DNA of 64,000 nucleotides from Ignavibacteriales bacterium (lineage in GTDB: Bacteria > Bacteroidota > Ignavibacteria > Ignavibacteriales > Ignavibacteriaceae), in the NCBI GenBank assembly GCA_015709675.1, contig CP054182.1, positions 3,637,448 to 3,701,447 on the forward strand, given 5' to 3'. Both the position numbers and the translations under genes were made by a program. Positions 57,228 through 64,000 of the stretch are shown here, piece after piece (position 1 is the stretch's first letter; the number at the start of each line of letters is the position of its first letter). The notes beneath the pieces are model-generated. The model saw only the letters and a list, made by a program, of their open reading frames with translations. It was not told the DNA's origin and ran no database searches.

Positions 57228-57649
57228 GACACCTCAAACCGGATTTATGGCACGTTCACCGTTTCTTATTATCGTCTGCCCCTGAAAAACCGCACTCGCT
57301 GAATTTCTTTTGCCCTGCAGAAAAAAATTTCAAATCTTTGAGCAGCTGATTATAAAAACTATAAATCAGTCTCGTTCTATAAATCCTTATTTAAATTTAC
57401 AACACTACCACCTGTAAAGACAGGGCACACCGGTGCCAGCCGGTGTGTTCCTGTCCTTATTACTCGTTATTAGCAATTTTGTGTCCCGTTCGCCCCTTAC
57501 CCCTAATTGAGTACGCAAAATCCTGGGCCGTATTCAATTGTAAGGGGCAACTTATTTTTAGGGTTGTGATAGACCTATGTGATGCAGCTTTCGGGGGTGA
57601 CCAAATGTCACCCCGGAAGTTGATTCCCTTCCGAACTTCTTCCTGTTTC
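57228..57649. other. Intergenic stretch with two inverted repeats
   Basis: Between convergent genes. Hairpin 57419-57455 pairs GACAGG and CACACCGG with CCGGTGTG and CCTGTC across a small internal loop; no T-run follows. A second imperfect inverted repeat pairs 57492-57515 (GCCCCTTAC, four extra bases, AATTGAGTACG) with 57529-57548 (CGTATTCAATTGTAAGGGGC). No coding ORF. Either could be a repeat element or a transcript end. Confidence 0.55.
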
Positions 57650-59284
57650 TTACTCCTTAAACATCTCAGGATGTTTTTTATGATATGTATTCATATCCTG
57701 CCAGAATTTGGCAAACTGCAAAAGTTTTCCCTCCTGAAAAAGTCCCGCGCAGAAAGTAATACTTACGGGAGTTCCGCTCGCGCTGAAACCTGTCGGTACC
57801 ACCACTGAGGGATGTCCGGTTAAATTAGTGATCAGAAGATTACTCCCCTGCCAGGATGGTGCCAGATAAATATCAACATCCTTTACTGCATCATGCATTT
57901 GCTGAATCAGAAGGGTGCGCGCCCTGCTTGCGTTTATATATTCCACGGCTGGGATGAACCGTGCCGCACGGAAAACGTTCGGCCAGGCATTTTTTATCTG
58001 CCGGGTGAGCAGATCATCCCGGTTTGAACGGGTCAGCTCATCAAACGCTGCAGCAGCTTCGGCTGAAAGCATTATCGAAATATCACCTGCCGGAAAATCA
58101 GGTAATTCCACAGGGATAAGTTCCACGCCTGCCATTTCAAGCTGCTTCAGTACCAGTGAATCATATTTCTTAAAAGGGTAATTGCCCTCAAAATCTTTTT
58201 TCAGATATCCTACCCTGAAGTTTTTTACCTCTGCGCCCGGTATATATGAGAAAGGCACATCATAAACCGTCGGGTCAAGATTGTCAGCACCGTGAATCAC
58301 ATCAAAGACAATGGCAAGATCTTCAACCGAGCGGGTAATGGGACCGATTTTATCCATTGACCAGGAGAGCGCCATCGCTCCGTTTCTGCTCACTCTTCCG
58401 TAAGTGGGGCGAAGGCCGGTAGTGCCGCAGATGGTTGAAGGGGAAACTATTGAGCCGTAGGTTTCCGTGCCTATGGCAAAAGGCAGAAGCCCGGCAGCAA
58501 CCGCAGAAGCAGAACCGGCTGAGGATCCGCTTGAACCGGCTGATGTGTCCCACGGATTGCGGGTTCTTCCTCCGAACCATACATCCCCCCACGCCAGTGC
58601 GCCCATTGTAAGTTTAGCACAAAGTACAGCACCGGCAGCCTCAAGTTTTTTTATAACCGTAGCATCCTCCGGAATCATCTGTTCAGTATAGGGTTCTGCA
58701 CCCCACGTGGTTTTATAATCTTCAGTACTCAGAAGATCCTTCACGCCGTACGGTATGCCGTGAAGCAGTCCTTTATATATACCGGCCGCTATCTCCTCAT
58801 CGGCTCTGGCGGCTTCCTTCAGGGCCCGTTCTTCAGTGAGGGTTATCACGCAGTGCAGCACAGGATCATATTTTTTCAACCGTTCAAGGAAAAACTTTGT
58901 CAGTTCAACTGATGTAATCTGTTTTGTTTTAAGTAAATGTGCAAGTTCGCCGATGGTCATCCATGCAAGCTGGTTTTTCTTACCGGGAAGTTTTGTGCCG
59001 GAGTAATCAGTAAATGATATGGAAGCCGGTGGCATATTCAGTACAAAGCCGGCAGGAATTGGATTAAAGAGCAGTGAGGGCATTACCCCGTTTTTCAGAT
59101 TCATCTGTCTGATTACCGAATAGTTCTTTAACTGGTCTGCCAGATCATCCATCATGGAATCCCGCTCTGCATCCGTAAACTCAAGCCCGATTATCTTCTG
59201 GGCCTGAAGGATGTCCTGTCTGGTGAATTCCTGCGCCTGCAGCATACAGGCTGCGGCCAGGCAAAGAATCATCTGCTTAATCAT
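57650..59284 (-). CDS. Secreted amidase-signature (GatA-like) enzyme
   Basis: 544 aa amidase with a signal peptide (residues 1-17, ending QAQ). The Ser-cisSer-Lys triad is visible: Lys near 181 in GIPYGVKDLL and the serine-rich loop SAGSSGSSAGSASAVAAG at about 245-262, followed by GTETYGSIVSPSTICG. The first 100 residues are an extra N-terminal region absent from GatA. Being exported, it is not the tRNA amidotransferase subunit; the substrate (amide or peptide amide) is unknown. Confidence 0.9.
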   Translation of the reverse strand: MIKQMILCLAAACMLQAQEFTRQDILQAQKIIGLEFTDAERDSMMDDLADQLKNYSVIRQMNLKNGVMPSLLFNPIPAGFVLNMPPASISFTDYSGTKLPGKKNQLAWMTIGELAHLLKTKQITSVELTKFFLERLKKYDPVLHCVITLTEERALKEAARADEEIAAGIYKGLLHGIPYGVKDLLSTEDYKTTWGAEPYTEQMIPEDATVIKKLEAAGAVLCAKLTMGALAWGDVWFGGRTRNPWDTSAGSSGSSAGSASAVAAGLLPFAIGTETYGSIVSPSTICGTTGLRPTYGRVSRNGAMALSWSMDKIGPITRSVEDLAIVFDVIHGADNLDPTVYDVPFSYIPGAEVKNFRVGYLKKDFEGNYPFKKYDSLVLKQLEMAGVELIPVELPDFPAGDISIMLSAEAAAAFDELTRSNRDDLLTRQIKNAWPNVFRAARFIPAVEYINASRARTLLIQQMHDAVKDVDIYLAPSWQGSNLLITNLTGHPSVVVPTGFSASGTPVSITFCAGLFQEGKLLQFAKFWQDMNTYHKKHPEMFKE

Positions 59285-59532
59285 AGTTTTGGCTCCGTTT
59301 ATGAATATAAAAAGGAAAAATACAAAGTTTTCTCAAACTAAAGCTGCCTTGCCTGCTCAGATCCGATTATATAAAAACAAAAGGGAGAATGAACTTCCGT
59401 CAGGTTTTTCACTTGTAACAAATATCACATTTCCGCTTTAACTGAGGATAACGTATTCACTATTTCGGTAAGTTACCTCTGTATATCTGATAAATTATGG
59501 ATATTTCAATTACAACATTCTCGGAGTTCATC

Positions 59533-60231
59533 ATGAAAAAGTTATTCATCCTCTTCACTTTTTCCCTCACTTTTTTATTCATCTCAGGCTGCTCAGAAGA
59601 CGACACCACCCCTGGTCCTGGCGGCGGAACTGCGGTTACCAGCATATCCGGCAAACTTGAGGGCTGGACACACGGCACCGGCAAAACCATTATGATGGGG
59701 CAGTATAACGGCCCTTCAAGCTTCGATGCTGTCGGAACCGGCACAATAGCTGCAGATGGCAGTTTCACCATCGCCTTATCAGCCCCCATGTCATTTCTGC
59801 TTGATTCACTTACCACTCAAGTTCCTGTTTGCACAGGCAGTTTCACCTCAAGCACCAGCGGGGTTATGGTTTACGGCACGGGCGGAGCAATGATCATGGA
59901 CGGCACCTCAATATTTGGCTTTGCACAGTGTACCAGCCGTGACTTTAGAAATGATTCCAGCGTTATCTATATCCCTATGCTTAACGATAATATCCTTGAG
60001 ATAGTGTATATGACAAAAGCAACCACGGTTAACGGTTCGCAAACCTGCCCGCAGACGTTTGACGGCAATACTGAAACGATGGTCACCAGGCAGGTAAATA
60101 ATCTTAACTTCGCCGCCGGATGGAATAAAATCTACAACAAGGTAACAGCCCGCGGTACAAGTACGGCTACTCTTCAGATGTCATTTACTGATCCCGGCAC
60201 GCTTAAATGGTATTTCTTCAGAATTAATTAA
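59533..60231 (+). CDS. Lipoprotein of unknown function
   Basis: 232 aa from ATG 59533, preceded by GGAG. The signal LFILFTFSLTFLFISGC ends in a lipobox, so the Cys is probably acylated. A short Asp/Gly/Pro linker (SEDDTTPGPGGG) leads to a beta-rich domain that begins SISGKLEGWTHGTGKTIMMG. Two further cysteines (VPVCTG, FAQCTS) and a third (QTCPQT) may form a disulfide. No family recognised. Followed by a terminator, so monocistronic. Confidence 0.8.
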   Translation: MKKLFILFTFSLTFLFISGCSEDDTTPGPGGGTAVTSISGKLEGWTHGTGKTIMMGQYNGPSSFDAVGTGTIAADGSFTIALSAPMSFLLDSLTTQVPVCTGSFTSSTSGVMVYGTGGAMIMDGTSIFGFAQCTSRDFRNDSSVIYIPMLNDNILEIVYMTKATTVNGSQTCPQTFDGNTETMVTRQVNNLNFAAGWNKIYNKVTARGTSTATLQMSFTDPGTLKWYFFRIN

Positions 60232-60281
60232 GCAGAAGGCATTGGCTCTTCTCTGACAAAAAATAGTAGTTTTGATCTAAT

Positions 60282-60312
60282 CCCCGCAGATGAAACTGCG
60301 GGGATTTTTTTT
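60282..60312 (+). terminator. Rho-independent terminator of the lipoprotein gene
   Basis: CCCCGCAG (60282-60289), loop ATGAAA, CTGCGGGG (60296-60303), then A and eight T. Confidence 0.93.
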
Positions 60313-60350
60313 GCCTGAGTCCAACAGCCCCCTGAACACCCGAAAACTTT

Positions 60351-60390
60351 CCCTGAAATTCTGTAACTTTAGGGTTTTAATTACAGGAAA
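60351..60390 (+). promoter_or_regulatory. Candidate H-type pseudoknot over the queC ribosome-binding site (preQ1-riboswitch-like)
   Basis: Stem 1: CCCT-G-AAA (60351-60358, bulged G) with TTTAGGG (60368-60374). Its loop holds CTGTAA (60361-60366), which can pair with TTACAG (60381-60386), six perfect pairs, just before GGAAAATG. Loops of 2, 1 and 6 nt suit an H-type fold, and a lone C (60367) sits between the stems where class I preQ1 aptamers place the ligand-binding C. The crossing loop TTTTAA is less A-rich than expected. The segment TAACTTTA (60364-60371) could instead be a promoter -7 box. Confidence 0.35.
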
Positions 60391-61077
60391 ATGAGCAGAA
60401 AAAAAGCGGTAATTGCAGTAAGCGGAGGAATGGACAGCTGTGTAACAGCAGCGTTCGCGGCCAGGGAGTATGAACCCGCCTTTATGCATTTCAACTATGG
60501 CCAGAGAACAGAATCCCGCGAGAGAATGGCCTTTGATGATCTGGCTGATTTTTATAACGTAAAGCTGAGGCTTTCGGTTGACTTCACCCATTTCCGCATG
60601 ATTGGCGGCTCAGCTCTGACTGACAGCAGTATGGAGATTGAGAAAGCCGACCTGGCAAATAAATCTGTCCCTGCAACCTACGTCCCCTTCCGCAATGCAA
60701 ATATCCTGAGCGCATGTGTAAGCTGGGCTGAAGTTATTGGCGCGGAGGCTATTTTTATCGGGGCGGTTTATGAGGATGCAAGCGGATACCCGGACTGCCG
60801 GCCGGAGTTTTATCATGCCTTTGAAAAAATGATTGATGAAGGAACCCGTCCGGAAACTAAAATAAAAATAATTACCCCGATAATAAACTTTACCAAGGCC
60901 GATATTGTTACTAAAGGACTGGAACTGGGCGCGCCGCTGCATCTGACCTGGTCATGCTACCGGAATGAAGATGAGGCATGCGGCGAGTGCGACAGCTGCG
61001 CATACCGTCTGCGCGGTTTTCAGCAGGCCGGAGCCGAAGACCCCATTCCTTATAAAAAGCGTCCGGTATATATTTAA
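60391..61077 (+). CDS. queC: 7-cyano-7-deazaguanine synthase QueC
   Basis: 228 aa. Converts carboxy-deazaguanine to preQ0 in queuosine synthesis, using ATP and ammonia. The ATP-binding PP-loop SGGMDS is at 11-16. The C-terminal zinc site uses C189, C197, C200 and C203 ([15 protein letters not shown]). The initial ATG has GGAAA close upstream. It is followed by queF after 17 bp; queD and queE are not in the window. Confidence 0.95.
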   Translation: MSRKKAVIAVSGGMDSCVTAAFAAREYEPAFMHFNYGQRTESRERMAFDDLADFYNVKLRLSVDFTHFRMIGGSALTDSSMEIEKADLANKSVPATYVPFRNANILSACVSWAEVIGAEAIFIGAVYEDASGYPDCRPEFYHAFEKMIDEGTRPETKIKIITPIINFTKADIVTKGLELGAPLHLTWSCYRNEDEACGECDSCAYRLRGFQQAGAEDPIPYKKRPVYI

Positions 61078-61094
61078 TATTTTATGAAAGAGTT

Positions 61095-61466
61095 ATGACA
61101 GAAAAAATCAAGATACTTGAAACATTTGAGAACCGTTTCCCCAACAGAGATTACCGGGTAATCCATACAGCGCCGGAGTTCACCTCACTCTGCCCGAAGA
61201 CCGGACAACCGGATTTCGCGACCATGATTATTGAGTATATCCCCGATCAGCTCTGCATTGAACTAAAATCGCTGAAATTCTATCTGAACTCCTACCGTAA
61301 CGACGGTATCTTCTTTGAAAGCGTAACCAACACCATTCTCGAAGACCTGGTTGCGTGCTCCTCACCGAGATATATGAAGCTTACCGCTGACTTTAAGGTG
61401 CGCGGCGGCATTTCCTCGGTCATCGTAGCCGAATATACCAAGCCGGGCTTCGAAAGGAAACAGTAA
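61095..61466 (+). CDS. queF: NADPH-dependent preQ0 reductase QueF, short type
   Basis: 123 aa, the unimodular type I QueF. Reduces the nitrile of preQ0 to preQ1. Catalytic Cys33 ([11 protein letters not shown]) with Asp40; the substrate region [20 protein letters not shown] and E-x-x-T-N follow. Directly downstream of queC, so the pair supplies preQ1 for tRNA modification. Confidence 0.95.
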   Translation: MTEKIKILETFENRFPNRDYRVIHTAPEFTSLCPKTGQPDFATMIIEYIPDQLCIELKSLKFYLNSYRNDGIFFESVTNTILEDLVACSSPRYMKLTADFKVRGGISSVIVAEYTKPGFERKQ

Positions 61467-61471
61467 CCCTT

Positions 61472-64000
61472 ATGCCTCCCCGCCCGGCCGCACGCAAAAC
61501 ATATATAAGGGATGAAGTGCTCTTCACTCCCGCGTATATTATGAAGGATGCGTTCGGCTTTTCGCTGAAATATACCCTCAGCATCGAGGCATTTATTGTT
61601 CAGGCGGCGGGGAAATCACTTGAGGGGCTTGCGGTAGCATCACTCGGCAGTTTTTCAAGAAGAGAACTTTCACCGAAAAGTGATGTGGATGTAATGTTTA
61701 TCGCAAAAGATCCCACCGCTTATGAGAGGGAAATACGGGATCTCATTACGCTTCTCTGGGATAACGGTATAGAGGTTTCTCACACAGTGAGAACACCTGA
61801 AGATATAAGCCGTTTCCTTCATGAAGATCTTCAGACCTTCACACAGTTTCTTGAAGTACGTTTTATTGCCGGAAGCTATGAGATCTATCAGGAATGGGTA
61901 AATACTCTGACCGCAACACTTACTGAAGATGTTCGGATTGCACTCTGTGACGAACTGATTGAGGAAACAACTCACCGTTACAAAAAGTACGGCAACTCCC
62001 CAAAAGTAATTGAGCCGAATGTAAAGGCAACCGCCGGAGGATTACGCGATCTGCAGCTTATTGAATGGCTCTACGCCATTCAGCATCTGAAACTTCCCGA
62101 CCGGCAGATTGAACTGCCCGAGTCGGAAATCTTTATCAATCAGCTGCAGCAGGAACGCCTCACCACGCAAAAGGAATGCGACCGGCTCCGCTCTGCTTAC
62201 AAAACCATCCTTACCATCCGCCACCTGCTCCATCTCACTCATACCTCAAAGAGTGACAGACTTGAGTTTGATGATCAGATAAGAATTGCAGGACTTTTCG
62301 GATATTCAGGCGACGGATACCGTCAGCTTATGAAGCAGTATTTTGAAGCTAGCAATACCATTTACCGGTTTACAAAATCGTATATAAAACGGTATAAACG
62401 GAGAAGTCACGGAAGCGGCCCGGAAGTTGGATATCTGCTGGACTCCGATTACTTTATCAGCGGCAGTATGATCCGTTACGAAGGATCAGGCCAGCTTTCC
62501 ATCTCTGATATTTTCAGGGGATTTTATTACCGCGCCAAATATAATGCATTCTTCAGTGAGGAACTGAGAAGCACCATCATCGAAAGCCTGGACAGTTTCT
62601 CACTCAGCGCCGATGTTGAATCCTCCACTTTTTTCAGAGAAATTCTTAAGCTGAACAGTGAAGTCGGCAAAACCTTAACCATCATGAATGAACTGGGGGT
62701 GCTGAGCGCTTTTATGCCGGAATGGGCTGAGTTCAGCGGATTCATACAGCACGGGGTGTATCATGTTTATACCGCTGATGAACATACCCTCAAAACGATT
62801 GAAAACCTTGAGAAACTGCGTTTTGACACAGGACCAATGGGCCGGCTGTTCGGAAGAATGAAGCGGAGAGACATTCTCTATCTCGCGCTTATCTTTCATG
62901 ATATTGCAAAGCCGATTGATATATCCGGCCACGAAATCCTTGGCGCGGCGGTCGCTGAAAACGTGATGGTACGGCTTGGTTATTCTGACTATGAGACGGA
63001 ACTGGTAAAATTTCTTGTTGAGCATCATCTGTATATGGAACAGGTTGCTTTCCGCAGAAACCTGAACGATCCGGAAACGCTGAACAGCTTTACCCTGCGG
63101 GTTAACACACCGGAAAAACTTGATATGCTGTATCTCCTTACGTACGCGGATCTGAGCGCTGTAAATCCCGCACTCTGGACAAGCTGGAAAAGTGATATGC
63201 TGTATGAGCTTTATTACAAAGCAAAGGCGATGATTGATGAGCAGCTCAGCGGTGAAGAAATTCTGATCGCCAACATTCTGCCAAAAGATATATCAAAGCA
63301 CTCAACGGTCATCTCCGAAAGCCATGTGCAGAGCCATATTGATGCCCTCACTGATGAGATAAGTTACACAGCGCATTTTTCTGATGAGGAAATAGCGCGC
63401 CACATTGAAGAAATTCTTGAAGGGAATGACCTTTCCGTCAGTTTTAATGAGGATGAAAACTTTACCAACATCACGGTTATATCCCGCGATTCCCCCTCTC
63501 TGCTCTCAAAAATCTGCGGAGTGCTGCTGATTAATGATGTAAACATCCATGACGCGGGAATTTTTACCCGGAAGGATGGCATCATCATAGACAATTTCAA
63601 TATCACCGACTTCCGCACGGGAGAGAAAATCTCCAAAGACCGTTATCAGAAAATTGAGGAAGACCTGCATGATGTTCTTACCGGCATTTTGCAGCTGCCA
63701 ACAGAGATAACCCGGATGAAAAGCCGCTGGTGGAGGATTGAAAACCGATTCTTCAAAAAACCGGGTAAGGTAAAAATACGGTTTGAGGAAAAGGAAAAGT
63801 TCACCATTATTGATATATACTCCCCCGACCGGCTGGGATTCCTGTATCTGGTTACCAACAAACTGACCGATCTGGGGCTGAATATTCAGTTTGCCAAAAT
63901 TTCGACTTCAGGGGATTCCATTATAGATGCATTTTATGTGCTCAATCAGGAAAATAAAAAAGTAAGCAAGATCTATTATCACTTTATCGAGTCTGAACTC
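61472..64000 (+). CDS. glnD: GlnD-like [protein-PII] uridylyltransferase/uridylyl-removing enzyme (cut by window edge)
   Basis: 843 codons present; the C-terminal end lies beyond 64000. Order: nucleotidyltransferase domain with GSFSRRELSPKSDVDVMFI (about 60-78; GSF and the Asp pair), the central EPNVKATAGGLRDLQ motif (about 180-194), an HD hydrolase domain (YLALIFHDIAKPIDI near 473, with EHHL later) and two ACT domains (about 665-730 and 775-835). This is the GlnD layout, which senses glutamine and modifies PII. It starts 5 bp after queF with no clear ribosome site. No glnB or glnA is in view, so substrate assignment rests on domain order. Confidence 0.85.
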   Translation, partial: MPPRPAARKTYIRDEVLFTPAYIMKDAFGFSLKYTLSIEAFIVQAAGKSLEGLAVASLGSFSRRELSPKSDVDVMFIAKDPTAYEREIRDLITLLWDNGIEVSHTVRTPEDISRFLHEDLQTFTQFLEVRFIAGSYEIYQEWVNTLTATLTEDVRIALCDELIEETTHRYKKYGNSPKVIEPNVKATAGGLRDLQLIEWLYAIQHLKLPDRQIELPESEIFINQLQQERLTTQKECDRLRSAYKTILTIRHLLHLTHTSKSDRLEFDDQIRIAGLFGYSGDGYRQLMKQYFEASNTIYRFTKSYIKRYKRRSHGSGPEVGYLLDSDYFISGSMIRYEGSGQLSISDIFRGFYYRAKYNAFFSEELRSTIIESLDSFSLSADVESSTFFREILKLNSEVGKTLTIMNELGVLSAFMPEWAEFSGFIQHGVYHVYTADEHTLKTIENLEKLRFDTGPMGRLFGRMKRRDILYLALIFHDIAKPIDISGHEILGAAVAENVMVRLGYSDYETELVKFLVEHHLYMEQVAFRRNLNDPETLNSFTLRVNTPEKLDMLYLLTYADLSAVNPALWTSWKSDMLYELYYKAKAMIDEQLSGEEILIANILPKDISKHSTVISESHVQSHIDALTDEISYTAHFSDEEIARHIEEILEGNDLSVSFNEDENFTNITVISRDSPSLLSKICGVLLINDVNIHDAGIFTRKDGIIIDNFNITDFRTGEKISKDRYQKIEEDLHDVLTGILQLPTEITRMKSRWWRIENRFFKKPGKVKIRFEEKEKFTIIDIYSPDRLGFLYLVTNKLTDLGLNIQFAKISTSGDSIIDAFYVLNQENKKVSKIYYHFIESEL

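Overview
The window reads as a chromosomal segment of a Bacteroidota-related, non-photosynthetic Gram-negative bacterium, most likely in the Ignavibacteria/Chlorobi branch. This is an inference from several signals. Large secreted proteins end in the NYPNPFNP-type sorting domain used by the type IX secretion system (T9SS). Promoters match the Bacteroidetes TTTG-N19-21-TAnnTTTG form upstream of greA, sdhC, sufB and a candidate small RNA. There are several lipoproteins, a b558-type three-gene succinate dehydrogenase and a SUF operon. TTG start codons recur. Both ends of the window cut a gene: ftsH on the left and a glnD-like gene on the right.

Layout. 1-5.3 kb: a leftward, tightly packed housekeeping operon greA-ribD-ribE-tilS-hpt-ftsH. 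5.8-15.1 kb: three tandem rightward paralogues of about 1000 aa, each with a signal peptide, YCF48/BNR-like repeats, a dockerin-type segment (two also with cohesin-like domains) and a T9SS C-terminal domain, closed by a clear terminator. 15.5-20.6 kb: a leftward AddB-like nuclease with a CYTH protein, and a rightward outer-membrane-barrel/DUF2461 pair. 20.6-21.3 kb: noncoding DNA filled with small palindromic repeats. 21.3-26.1 kb: thioredoxin-like protein, secreted M14 peptidase, ECF sigma and membrane anti-sigma, UspA, a zinc-ribbon protein and ribosomal protein S21. 26.2-31 kb: LOG-family protein, PBP4-type peptidase, a T9SS-sorted protein, secG and tRNA-Met. 31.1-39.9 kb: M48 lipoprotein, obgE, an unknown acidic protein, sdhCAB and a K+/H+ antiporter. 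39.9-41.8 kb: an AT-rich, decayed-looking stretch beside a NYN-domain gene and a candidate small RNA. 41.9-45.4 kb: AIM24-like protein, dipeptidyl peptidase IV, DUF454 and a 57-aa orphan antitoxin-like gene. 45.7-52.7 kb: complete leftward SUF Fe-S operon sufBCDSU-sufT-bacilliredoxin plus an Rrf2/IscR-type regulator. 52.8-53.3 kb: a palindromic repeat cluster. 53.4-64 kb: multi-PAS histidine kinase, secreted amidase, lipoprotein, queC-queF and the glnD-like gene.

Most of the content is core metabolism, envelope and secretion. The items most worth a second look are: (i) a complete promoter/two-hairpin/terminator unit with no ORF at about 41.57-41.66 kb, which looks like an undescribed small RNA; (ii) an H-type pseudoknot candidate directly over the queC ribosome-binding site; (iii) two interleaved families of hairpin repeats sharing one architecture at 20.7-21.0 kb; and (iv) the tandem cohesin/dockerin T9SS proteins. 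No CRISPR array, transposase, integrase or recognisable defence island was seen.
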